64,000 nt of DNA, from contig NZ_UCOB01000020.1 of NCBI RefSeq assembly GCF_900474295.1, positions 39,515 to 103,514 on the forward strand. Reading direction: 5' to 3'. The translations under genes and the position numbers were made by a program. Positions 35,558 to 43,111 of the stretch are shown here, piece after piece. The stretch's first letter is position 1; every line of letters starts with the position of its first letter. The notes under the pieces are model-generated. The model did no database searches. It worked only from the letters and a program-made list of their open reading frames with translations, and was not told the DNA's origin. Source of the stretch: Synechococcus sp. UW140. GTDB lineage: Bacteria > Cyanobacteriota > Cyanobacteriia > PCC-6307 > Cyanobiaceae.

Positions 35558-36260
35558 GCTCGGCAAGAGCGTCAGCGATCAATGCCTGGTCGCTGCAGTC
35601 GAAGTGAACGCCGTCGAGCTGGGATGGGCTAGCGACGGTCTGCACGTTGAAATAGATCACTCCCATCTCCGCTGCTAGCTGGCGATAGAGCTCGGCCACG
35701 GCGATCGACTTCTCGTCGGCGCCTTCAAATCCCCAGGCCAAGGACTGGGGAGTGATCTGGATGGCAGGAGGCGTCATCAGGATGATCGCCGGAGCGTGCA
35801 CGGGCATGGCTCTGGGGCCACAGTCATGGGCTCTGCGGATGTCGTGAATGAGGATCTGCGCCCCTGTGGTGATCTGTTCAGCCGCAAGGTTGAGATAGGC
35901 CTTGCAGTCATTGCATCCGAGGGCCAGAACCACCGTATTGAGAGGTTTGTGGCTGTGGAGAGATGTCATCAACGTGCGCCGGCCGCTGCAGCTGTAATCC
36001 GCTCCATAGCGCGCTGCACCGATGGGATCGTCCAGCAGCCAGGTGCGGGAATTCAGCCCTTCTTCAATGACATGCCATTGCAGGGCAGGTCGACGCTCGT
36101 GGAGATTCTCTGCCAGTTGCTGTGGCCAGCGCAGACCATCGGCAATTCGACCACTGCCATTGGGATTGAATCCCCAGGTGTTGGAATCACCGAAACAGAG
36201 GATGCGTCGGTGGTCAGGCAACGGCGGCTCAGCGTCCGTCACGTTCGGCGATGGCTGCAT
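35538..36260 (-). CDS. SGNH/GDSL-family hydrolase
   Basis: About 240 aa from ATG 36260. SGNH blocks are present: I ILCFGDSNTWGF (nucleophile Ser), II Gly in EEGLNSRTW, III LGCNDCK (Asn), V DGVH (Asp-His). Similar to arylesterase-like lipolytic enzymes such as those acting on short acyl esters. No signal peptide, so cytoplasmic. The frame continues to 36296, which would overlap the upstream small gene. Confidence 0.86.
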   Translation of the reverse strand: MQPSPNVTDAEPPLPDHRRILCFGDSNTWGFNPNGSGRIADGLRWPQQLAENLHERRPALQWHVIEEGLNSRTWLLDDPIGAARYGADYSCSGRRTLMTSLHSHKPLNTVVLALGCNDCKAYLNLAAEQITTGAQILIHDIRRAHDCGPRAMPVHAPAIILMTPPAIQITPQSLAWGFEGADEKSIAVAELYRQLAAEMGVIYFNVQTVASPSQLDGVHFDCSDQALIADALAELIAAKA

Positions 36261-36417
36261 CCAGGGAGATACCCCGTGTTTCTGCAGTCGTGACAAGGCG
36301 GTAGGCCGTGAGGCGATCGTTCACGACATGGCAGTGATCGCCGGCGTCGCAGATGCGGAAGCGACCGCCTTGGATGAAGTCAGCGGTGAATCCGGAGGAG
36401 GTTCTGAGCATGCGCAT
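36229..36417 (-). CDS. Small hypothetical protein
   Basis: A 62-aa protein with two Cys/His-bearing strands (FRICDAGDHCHVVNDRLTAYRL) and a helical end. Its 3' end overlaps the SGNH hydrolase start region by about 30 bp on the same strand, suggesting co-expression. Protein-like composition; family not recognised. Confidence 0.5.
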   Translation of the reverse strand: MRMLRTSSGFTADFIQGGRFRICDAGDHCHVVNDRLTAYRLVTTAETRGISLDAAIAERDGR

Positions 36418-36569
36418 GATTGGCTGTCTCCGGTTGGAGTCATCCTCGGACTGACTGGGCCTGCGCGCTTGAGGAGGAATACCTAAAGCAGGCGACGAAT
36501 TAAGCGATTGCTCTCATTCATCCCTGCGTCACCTTGTTTAGACCGGACGTACCCCTGGAGGTGGAAGTG

Positions 36570-36764
36570 ATGCATTCGTCAGCCATGTCAACGACACCCA
36601 GCAGTGGAGAGTCGTCCCCGGCGTGTCGTTGGCCTCCCAGGCCTCGGGTGATTCAGTCGCTCCTTAGCCTGGCCTGGAGACATCCTCGCTCTGAACGTCC
36701 CGCCTGGTTGCGGGCTGAGGTAGGCGAGCCTTTAGGTGCAGATGCTCAGCCATTTGGCGAATAA
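36570..36764 (+). CDS. Small hypothetical protein
   Basis: 64 aa from ATG 36570, chosen because GGAGG lies 8 nt upstream (36557-36561), the best ribosome-binding site in this area. Pro/Ser/Arg-rich with no recognised domain. Alternative ATGs at 36534 and 36585 lack the good site. Translation is likely from the site alone; function unknown. Confidence 0.45.
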   Translation: MHSSAMSTTPSSGESSPACRWPPRPRVIQSLLSLAWRHPRSERPAWLRAEVGEPLGADAQPFGE

Positions 36765-36832
36765 TTAAGCATCGTCTCATTAAGCATCGTCATGCTTCAG
36801 CCGTTCAAGACCTGCTCGGCTCAGGTGGGTTG

Positions 36833-37018
36833 TCAAACCGCTTCTTCGCTTGACTTCAACTGCCACTGAAGGGTGGTGGTGCAGTGGTCAGCTGAGATTG
36901 ACGAGAGCTGGATCCTGGCGGAGGACGGAGCGAGGGGAGTGATGGGCTCAGCCGTGTTGAGCGTGAAGGCAGAGGTGAGAGCTAGCAGGGCTCCGATCAG
37001 ACCAGATTCAAACGACAT
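36833..37018 (-). CDS. Small possibly secreted protein
   Basis: 61 aa from ATG 37018. The N-terminus (ESGLIGALLALTSAFTLNTAEP) resembles a signal peptide, followed by a polar Ser/Thr-rich tail with one Cys. No clear ribosome-binding site. Weak candidate gene. Confidence 0.35.
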   Translation of the reverse strand: MSFESGLIGALLALTSAFTLNTAEPITPLAPSSARIQLSSISADHCTTTLQWQLKSSEEAV

Positions 37019-37099
37019 CAGTGATTCAGGCTGGTGGAGGCTCTGACCTCCGGATGTCATCAACGTCGCTGTTCTGGTCAACCGATTCGATAATTCAGC

Positions 37100-37288
37100 T
37101 CACAAACTGCTGTGATGCTGGTCACAACCCAGACCCATGGCTGTGGAAGCAAGGCGGAGATTGGCCCGTTCGAGCTGACGTTTTTTACTGTCTACAAGGT
37201 GGTGACTGGAGACCACACAGCATGATTCAAAACCATCTTGCTGGAGGCACACCCTCAAACAGCCATCCTCCAGCGTGGTGACATGCAT
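37100..37288 (-). CDS. Small Cys-containing hypothetical protein
   Basis: 62 aa; ATG 37288 is preceded by AGGA with suitable spacing. Short beta-strands and cysteines (LEDGCLRVCLQQDGFESCCVVSSHHLVDSKKRQL) look like a genuine small domain. It lies in the tiny-gene region between the SGNH gene and isiA. Function unknown. Confidence 0.5.
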   Translation of the reverse strand: MHVTTLEDGCLRVCLQQDGFESCCVVSSHHLVDSKKRQLERANLRLASTAMGLGCDQHHSSL

Positions 37289-37504
37289 GACGATTCCTGC
37301 TGAATGATGGGGTCATCGTGCGAGCTCTGCAGCGATGCGACCAGGGGCATTTTTGCCTAAAGCCGTCCTGCTTTGGTATCGGATATCAGCAACCAAGGCG
37401 ATGACAAGTGCTGAGACTGGTAGAATGATCAAGGCTATTTTGGTCAGGAATTAAGAGTCAATCCCTAAACTCACCGCTAAGCTTGCGAGGGAATTAACTC
37501 TGTC

Positions 37505-37669
37505 ATGGCTGATCACAACTCAAAGCACTTCCAGCTCATCAAGTTGGAAGACTCATGGATGCTGAAGACATCTCATGTAATCAAAGATCAAGACGGTGAT
37601 TGGCTGCTAAGCAGAACAGAGCTTCAAGAATTGATGGCTTTACTGGAATCGGCCAGTGATGATATTTAG
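37505..37669 (+). CDS. 54-aa hypothetical protein
   Basis: Intact ORF beginning MADHNSKHFQLIKLEDSW, ending LLESASDDI. GAGGGA lies 12 nt before the ATG, and a TAGAAT -10-like hexamer lies near 37420. The predicted sheet-then-helix structure (HVIKDQDGDWLLSRTELQEL) looks protein-like. Unrecognised. Confidence 0.55.
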   Translation: MADHNSKHFQLIKLEDSWMLKTSHVIKDQDGDWLLSRTELQELMALLESASDDI

Positions 37670-38210
37670 AGATGCTACATGGTGCAGTGTTTGATCACTG
37701 CGCTGCTTGAAAGCCATCCAAAGACCAGTGAATGAATGGAGTTGGTCGGGATTGCATATTTCTATTCTGGGCAAATGATAGATACCTGAGCCTCGAATTG
37801 CTTAAAGGATCAGGGGGCAAGCGAACTGATGGTTAAGAGGGAGGCATTCAAGTCTTAAACGGTGAAATAAACTCACTCGCCCCCTCTGATCAGAGTGCAC
37901 ACCAGCAGATGCAGCTTCGGATCGATAGGTCACGTTCAAGACAGGGAGCTTGGCTGATGGCTGTTCCCTATTCCGTGGTTAAAAGCAGTAGCAGGCTGAT
38001 ACTCAAGATCAAACCTGGGATTGATCCGGCTCGATCATGGACTTTCAGCTAGGTCTGAATCAAGAGGATTGCTGCACGAAGGCAACGGACTTGGATTGAC
38101 TCATTTGCTACAGGTAGGGCGTGGGTATGAGGTCAGCCAGGAGGTCAACGTATACATGCAAAGCGAGTGCTCGGATTAAGGTCTCCGAATAGCCGTGAGA
38201 TTAAACTCAG
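37670..38210. other. Long gap containing a structured RNA candidate
   Basis: No convincing protein gene in 541 bp. The main feature is the nested stem at 37808-37891, listed separately. The rest shows no recognisable element. Confidence 0.5.
37808..37891. ncRNA. Candidate structured RNA (nested stems)
   Basis: Outer stem: GATCAG (37808-37813) with CTGATC (37886-37891), GGGG with CCCC across a bulged T, then GCGA (37821-37824) with TCGC (37877-37880) after a 3-nt bulge; 14 base pairs. Inside, TTAAGA (37833-37838) pairs with TCTTAA (37853-37858). The strand is not decided and there is no T-run. Confidence 0.35.
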
Positions 38211-38483
38211 ATGAGCCTCAGTCAATTTGAAGTGGCCGTTGGTGGTATCAGCTCTATCCCCGTACTATCAGCAATTATATTTGGTCTCTACAAAGGCATG
38301 GGCGAGAAAAATCTAGTCAGTACGCAGACAAAGAAGAAAACCACTGCGACGACTACTGCGAAAAGCTCGGCGAAGAACACAAAGGGCGATCAAAAGCCGA
38401 CAGACAAGCCAGATAAGACATCAACTAAGCAAGCAGAGAACACTGCTCAGGCTGAAAAGTCAAAAGTTAAGCAGCCTAATTGA
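38211..38483 (+). CDS. Hypothetical protein with TM helix and Lys/Thr-rich tail
   Basis: A 90-aa protein: one N-terminal hydrophobic segment (FEVAVGGISSIPVLSAIIFGLYKG), then about 60 residues of low-complexity Lys/Thr/Ala/Gln. The tail is strongly basic and probably disordered. Unrecognised; membrane anchor inferred. No strong ribosome-binding site. Confidence 0.55.
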   Translation: MSLSQFEVAVGGISSIPVLSAIIFGLYKGMGEKNLVSTQTKKKTTATTTAKSSAKNTKGDQKPTDKPDKTSTKQAENTAQAEKSKVKQPN

Positions 38484-39120
38484 ACTGAGAGGCTAAGCCA
38501 GCGAAGCCTGATCATTTCTATTCAAACGGAATGGGATGTAAAACAGTCCACAGATGATCGGCTGGTTGAGTTTGATCTGATATTCACTCTTCTCCGTCAG
38601 AAAGCATTGCCGAATGAATATTTGTAGGCAAACAGCTTTATCGAACCAATGGATGTGGTTTGACCGAATCGATTTATTGTTGTTAATACGAGCGTAGAAG
38701 CCCTAAGTGTTGGCCGAGTAAAGCTTTTGATAGTAACATTTAATGTCTCTCATGATTCCTTTTGGTGAGATGCATAAATGTTGGGAGATCTTTGAATAAG
38801 GCCAGTTTTGTGCACGAAGAGCAATAGCCATGGCGAGCCGCTTCTCTCGCCATTCATACATTGATCCCAATGAGTATGAAAATCGCATTCGAGTTCTGAG
38901 TCATGGATCACTTTTATACCCTGCATGCATAAGTGACAAAGAACAAACCGTACGGAGCGAGGTTCAGGTGATACAGGGAAGATGCACAAGAAGGGTGCCG
39001 GAACGACGTCTTAGACCCGTTACAGAAGTGCTTTGGTCTTTGCCGATAAACGCTCAAAAGATTCAGGGTCCAAAAGATGTGCGCCCATGTAAAATACGTA
39101 CAGACTTAAATGTGCTGTAT
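38484..39120. other. Gap upstream of isiA
   Basis: Mostly non-coding. Apart from the possible small minus-strand gene at 38703, I see no supported element until the isiA promoter near 39121. Confidence 0.4.
38703..38861 (-). CDS. Possible small HTH-like protein
   Basis: 52 aa from ATG 38861 (a longer frame starts at 38888). The segment WPYSKISQHLCISPKGIMRDIKCYY has the spacing of a helix-turn-helix. It lies about 370 bp upstream of isiA on the opposite strand. Could be chance; evidence is composition and motif only. Confidence 0.35.
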   Translation of the reverse strand: MYEWREKRLAMAIALRAQNWPYSKISQHLCISPKGIMRDIKCYYQKLYSANT

Positions 39121-39147
39121 TTGACAATGCTTGGTACTTGATAATAC
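39121..39147 (+). promoter_or_regulatory. Candidate isiA promoter
   Basis: TTGACA at 39121-39126 is followed by TTGATAATAC; GATAAT (39140-39145) or TAATAC (39142-39147) could be the -10, with a short spacer of 13-15 bp. GATAAT is also a Fur-type hexamer, but a full Fur box is not visible. This would leave a leader of about 80 nt. Confidence 0.35.
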
Positions 39148-39227
39148 GACGGCAAAAAGCTATGTAAACACCAACAGTATTGGATTGTTGATGAGGACTA
39201 GCTTCGAGAAGCCATCTCATTCAAATC

Positions 39228-40262
39228 ATGCAGTCCTATGGGAATCCATCAGTCACATACGACTGGTGGGCAGGTAATTCTGGTGTAGCGAAACGATCAG
39301 GGTCATTTATTGCGGCACACGCTGCCCATGCCGGCCTCATCATGTTTTGGGCAGGTGCATTTACTCTGTTTGAGCTAGCTCACTACGACCCATCGATTGC
39401 TCTTGGTGAGCAAGGTCTCATTTTGCTGCCCCATCTGGCGGGATTAGGTTTTGGCTACGACGGGGTTGGAACACAGCTAGATCAACAGCCCTACATCGCT
39501 ATTGCAGCCTTTCACCTGGTTTCATCTGCAGTGTTGGGAGCTGCAGGCTTATGGCACACGCTTCGCGCACCCAAAGACTTGGGTGAAGCAGAGGGACGAG
39601 CCAAGAAGTTTGACTTTGCCTGGGACGACCCGAAGAAACTCAGCTTCATTCTTGGCCATCACCTAATCTTTCTCGGTTTAGGTGCCATTGCCTTTGTGGA
39701 ATGGGCCAAGCATCATGGAATTTATGATGCTGCTTTGGGAGCAGTAAGAACGGTTGAACCAAACATTGATTTGGGGATGGTTTGGGGTTATCAGACCAAC
39801 TTCCTTTCAATTTCCAGTCTTGAAGATGTAATGGGTGGCCATGCGGTATTGGCCTTTGCTTTGACCATCGGTGGTGTATGGCACATCATCAGTTCTCCTT
39901 TTGGGCCATTTAAAAAGGTTCTGATTTTCAATGGGGAGTCAATTCTTTCCTATTCATTGGCAGGTCTAGCACTGATGGGTTTTGTAACTGCGATTTGGTG
40001 TGCGCAGAACACAACCATCTATCCGGTTGAGCTGTATGGAGAACCTCTGAAACTTCAATTTGCATTCTCACCTTACTTTTCTGATACTGCTCAGATTGCA
40101 GGCGATGCACATACGGCACGTGCATGGTTGGCGAATACCCATTTCTACCTAGGCTTCTTCTTTCTTCAAGGCCATTTTTGGCATGCACTACGTGGTATGG
40201 GCTTTGACTTCAAAAAAGTTGGTCAAGCACTCGACAACCTAGGGGAGAGTAAAGTTAGCTAA
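39228..40262 (+). CDS. isiA: Iron-stress chlorophyll-binding protein IsiA (CP43')
   Basis: A 344-aa six-helix chlorophyll-binding protein of the CP43/Pcb family that forms antenna rings around PSI under iron limitation. Starts YGNPSVTYDWWAGNSGVA, has paired chlorophyll-ligand His residues (AAHAAHAGLIMFWAG; ILGHHLIFLG; GGHAVLAFALTIGGVWHI; LANTHFYLGFFFLQGHFWHALR). It lacks the large lumenal E loop of CP43, as expected. No Shine-Dalgarno precedes ATG; a short hairpin occupies that place. It is separated from isiB by four genes and is not in the usual isiAB operon. Confidence 0.95.
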   Translation: MQSYGNPSVTYDWWAGNSGVAKRSGSFIAAHAAHAGLIMFWAGAFTLFELAHYDPSIALGEQGLILLPHLAGLGFGYDGVGTQLDQQPYIAIAAFHLVSSAVLGAAGLWHTLRAPKDLGEAEGRAKKFDFAWDDPKKLSFILGHHLIFLGLGAIAFVEWAKHHGIYDAALGAVRTVEPNIDLGMVWGYQTNFLSISSLEDVMGGHAVLAFALTIGGVWHIISSPFGPFKKVLIFNGESILSYSLAGLALMGFVTAIWCAQNTTIYPVELYGEPLKLQFAFSPYFSDTAQIAGDAHTARAWLANTHFYLGFFFLQGHFWHALRGMGFDFKKVGQALDNLGESKVS

Positions 40263-40320
40263 TCTATAGTTCGATCCTCTGCCTCGAGCTGTGATCACAC
40301 TCAGGCGTTATGCTCTGCAG

Positions 40321-40347
40321 TCCCCCTAGTTGAAGGGGGATTTTTTT
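40321..40347 (+). terminator. Rho-independent terminator of isiA
   Basis: A perfect 7-bp stem TCCCCCT (40321-40327)/AGGGGGA (40334-40340) with a 6-nt loop, then seven T residues. It lies 58 bp after the isiA stop. Confidence 0.92.
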
Positions 40348-40460
40348 GGGTAGCTATAGGATTAAATATCACATAATAACGTGTCGAAAATCATCTCTCT
40401 TCGTATCGCATCAAAGCAAAAGTTGGCAGTCTCTGGATAAATTAACATCAAATAGATACC

Positions 40461-41093
40461 ATGATGAAGCTCAAGCAACTGATTTCGATGGGATCCCTGG
40501 GTTTGCTTATCGGGGGATGTTCCTTGAACAATCATGCTGATACACAGACAGAGATGTCTAGCAGTCAGTTAATTGATTTGATGCACGATGGTGGATACAT
40601 TCTTTATATTCGCCATGCTCAAACAACTGAGGACTGGGCTGATCAAGCATCACCACAGTTAGATATTAATGATTGCTCCACTCAGAGAAAGCTCAGTTCA
40701 AAAGGGATCAATCAGGCAGAACAGATCGGAGAAGGGATTAAATTCCATGCAATCCCAGTAGAGTCTGTCAAAACAAGTGAATACTGTAGAGCATGGCAGA
40801 CCGCAGATATTGTATTTGGCCAATATCAGAAAACTGATCAGCTTAATTTCCTGCCTTGTGAGACATGTAATCAAGATCAAATATCTCAATATAAGCAACG
40901 AATAGATCCCCTACTCAATCAAACTCCAAGTGTTGGAAAGAATATTGTTTTAGTAGGACATGATGATCCATTTGAAGCCTCAACTGGAATCTATCCTGAG
41001 CCAATGGGAGTGACCTATGTCATTAAGCCGATTCCCAATCAACCCCCAAAAATCATTGGCAAGCTTACAGCTGAAGAATGGATGGTTAAATGA
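40461..41093 (+). CDS. Histidine-phosphatase-family lipoprotein
   Basis: 210 aa. Signal with lipobox LLIGGC (lipid Cys20), so exported and membrane-anchored. Histidine phosphatase core: Arg51-His52 (YIRHAQT), SEYCRAWQTA (Arg110) and the second catalytic His167 in VLVGHDDP. Branch-2-like extras are absent. First gene of a four-gene coupled operon; its TGA overlaps the next ATG (ATGA). The substrate (phosphate ester at the outer surface or periplasm) is unknown. Confidence 0.8.
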   Translation: MMKLKQLISMGSLGLLIGGCSLNNHADTQTEMSSSQLIDLMHDGGYILYIRHAQTTEDWADQASPQLDINDCSTQRKLSSKGINQAEQIGEGIKFHAIPVESVKTSEYCRAWQTADIVFGQYQKTDQLNFLPCETCNQDQISQYKQRIDPLLNQTPSVGKNIVLVGHDDPFEASTGIYPEPMGVTYVIKPIPNQPPKIIGKLTAEEWMVK

Positions 41094-41326
41094 ATTATAA
41101 GAGCACTGCTAACACTTCAAATAAACCACAAATCGTTGACGTTTACCTGTCTTCGGTCACAGCACAAGTGATTAATGAAACTGATCTTCAATGGCTAGAG
41201 AGCAACCAATGGGATGACACATCAGATAAGAAACTAGTAGCAAAACTCTTATCAGAGGTTCGTTCTGGATGGATCAAAATTAAAACTAGAACCAAGGTCA
41301 AGGACTATTCAAGTTATTACCAATGA
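41090..41326 (+). CDS. 78-aa hypothetical protein
   Basis: A small soluble protein (VDVYLSSVTAQVINETDLQWLESNQW...) with no recognised domain. Both its start and its stop overlap neighbours by ATGA, so it is certainly translated with them. Lys-rich C-terminus. Could be a partner of the following hydrolase-like or flavoprotein products, which is inference from coupling only. Confidence 0.65.
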   Translation: MNYKSTANTSNKPQIVDVYLSSVTAQVINETDLQWLESNQWDDTSDKKLVAKLLSEVRSGWIKIKTRTKVKDYSSYYQ

Positions 41327-42114
41327 ATTCCTATTGTCAACTCAAGCCAAACTCACTCGAAAAACCCATAGAACTGTTGTGGATTGATCTACAGCCAAGT
41401 CTCAAGCCTTTTAGCAAACGTTTATCTTGCGAACTGGCAACTATTAACCAGATTGTTAGACGCTGGGAGTTTCACCAAGAACCTGACGAATATTGCACAA
41501 CACAACTGATCGATTCCTATCTACTTGAAGAACTTCGCAAAAACAAAGATGAAAAGCCAATTTTGATTGGCCATGGAATCAGTGGCCTCTTCGCTAGCAA
41601 TTTTGCCGCTAAATATCCTGATCTAGTTGAAGGGTTGATTCTTATTTCAGTTGACACAAAGGCTTCAAACTATTGGTTTTCTCATTATTATCAAATGAGG
41701 AATTTATACGAAAACCTTGGACGCCAACAGGTTATTAATCATTTGGTGCCAATGTTGCTTGGTAGCGACAATCGAGTTGATCATCAAAAGATAAGTAGTT
41801 TATTCCTCAACACACTCGACAAGGAATACTGCAAAGGCTCAGTCCTTAAGCCTATTAATATGGAATCGATAAAGATCCCCCAAAATCTACCTGTTCTGGT
41901 GCTAGTTGGTGATAAAGACTTTGTTGTTGATCGACAGTCAAAGCAACGCTGGGAAAATCTACTAAAAAGTGGTGACAGATTTGCTTTTATTGAAGATGGT
42001 TATCACTTCCCGCAGCTTTTTAAGTCGAAGCAATGTGCATCAGAAATTGAACGATTTCTGATGATGACATGCAATTTATCAATCCCTAACACACTCACCC
42101 TTTTACCTGGCTAA
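41323..42114 (+). CDS. Alpha/beta-hydrolase-like protein lacking the nucleophile
   Basis: 263 aa with the alpha/beta-hydrolase order: ILIGHGISGLFASNFAAKYPD is the elbow region, VLVLVGDKDFVVD holds the acid Asp (197/199) and DGYHFPQL the His (228). At the elbow G-x-S-x-G the expected Ser is Gly85 (GHGIS), so the canonical nucleophile is missing; Ser87 is two residues off. It may be a pseudoenzyme or a divergent hydrolase. Start overlaps the upstream stop (ATGA), stop overlaps the downstream start (TAATG). Confidence 0.75.
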   Translation: MNSYCQLKPNSLEKPIELLWIDLQPSLKPFSKRLSCELATINQIVRRWEFHQEPDEYCTTQLIDSYLLEELRKNKDEKPILIGHGISGLFASNFAAKYPDLVEGLILISVDTKASNYWFSHYYQMRNLYENLGRQQVINHLVPMLLGSDNRVDHQKISSLFLNTLDKEYCKGSVLKPINMESIKIPQNLPVLVLVGDKDFVVDRQSKQRWENLLKSGDRFAFIEDGYHFPQLFKSKQCASEIERFLMMTCNLSIPNTLTLLPG

Positions 42115-43073
42115 TGACGGATTCATTTGATTACGATGTCATCATTATTGGTGGTGGCCCAGCGGGGTGTAGTTGTGCATTGTACACATCCAGATCATCG
42201 CTGAAGACACTGATCCTCGATAAAAACCCTGGTGCTGGAGCATTAGCAATTACACATAAAATTGCAAACTACCCAGGCGTCAAAACGAGTATTTCAGGTT
42301 TAAACCTGCTTGAGATGATGCGTGAGCAGGCTCTTCAATATGGAGCGGAGTACAAGGTTGCTCAGGTCTATGGTGTTCAACTAGATGAGGACTACAAGTC
42401 AGTCTTCACTCCAGATGGTGTCTATCGGGGTAAAGTTCTTGTGTTAGCCACTGGAGCAATGGCTCGGGAGAAGACCTTTGAGGGAGAGGAAGCATACCTT
42501 GGTAGAGGCATCAGCTACTGCGCAACATGTGATGCTGCCTTTTTCAAGCAACAGGATGTGGCTGTATATGGTTCAAACCAAGAGTCGATTGATGAATCTC
42601 TCGTGTTGGCGAAGCTTGTTAAGCAACTCTACTGGATTCAACCTTCTAAACCCTCAAATAAACTAACTAATATCGATACTTTGACTGACAAGGCTAATGT
42701 TTCTATTTTAAAACGTACTAGTCTCGTCTCTATTCAAGGTGATTCAGAGGGAATACAGTCTTTAATGTTATACGAGAAATCAAACTCACGCAAATTCGAG
42801 CTCAGTATTGATGGTGCTTTTATTTATGCTGACGGGACAAAACCGATTATCGATTTTCTGCATGGCCAAATTCCATTGGATCAATATGGCGGTGTAAAAA
42901 CAGATGCAGAATTGAAAACAGAGATGGATGGTGTTTGGGCGGTTGGTGATATCCGTAATACACCTTTTAAGCAAGCTGTAGTGGCCAGTTCTGACGGCTG
43001 TATAGCGGCTATGTCGATTGATAAATACCTCAATACCAGATCCGAATTCAAGGTCGACTGGGTTCACCGATAA
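42114..43073 (+). CDS. Thioredoxin-reductase-like flavoprotein without NADPH motif
   Basis: 319 aa. FAD motif IIIGGGPAG (11-18) and redox pair Cys136/Cys139 (YCATCDAAFF) are intact. The second Rossmann segment reads VAVYGSNQESIDES rather than GGGxSA, and the usual HRR NADPH-phosphate motif is IQPS. NADPH use is thus unlikely. Pyridine-nucleotide-independent relatives (ferredoxin-linked FFTR/DTR, and diflavin DDOR of marine cyanobacteria) show this pattern. The convergent flavodoxin makes flavodoxin or ferredoxin a plausible electron donor (inference). Last gene of the four-gene operon. Confidence 0.82.
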   Translation: MTDSFDYDVIIIGGGPAGCSCALYTSRSSLKTLILDKNPGAGALAITHKIANYPGVKTSISGLNLLEMMREQALQYGAEYKVAQVYGVQLDEDYKSVFTPDGVYRGKVLVLATGAMAREKTFEGEEAYLGRGISYCATCDAAFFKQQDVAVYGSNQESIDESLVLAKLVKQLYWIQPSKPSNKLTNIDTLTDKANVSILKRTSLVSIQGDSEGIQSLMLYEKSNSRKFELSIDGAFIYADGTKPIIDFLHGQIPLDQYGGVKTDAELKTEMDGVWAVGDIRNTPFKQAVVASSDGCIAAMSIDKYLNTRSEFKVDWVHR

Positions 43074-43080
43074 TAAAGGT

Positions 43081-43104
43081 GGGCAGGAATTATTATTCCT
43101 GCCC
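43081..43104. terminator. Bidirectional hairpin between the operon and isiB
   Basis: GGGCAGGAAT (43081-43090) and ATTCCTGCCC (43095-43104) form a perfect 10-bp stem with loop TATT. It lies between two convergent stops, 7 bp from each side. T-runs are poor, but position and strength suit a shared terminator. Confidence 0.75.
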
Positions 43105-43111
43105 TGATGTA

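Noticed and set aside
38830..39141. 103-aa plus-strand ORF upstream of isiA
   Set aside because: No ribosome-binding site, odd composition, and it would run through the isiA promoter.
39121..39150. Fur box at isiA
   Set aside because: Only one GATAAT hexamer is present; no second or inverted copy in register.
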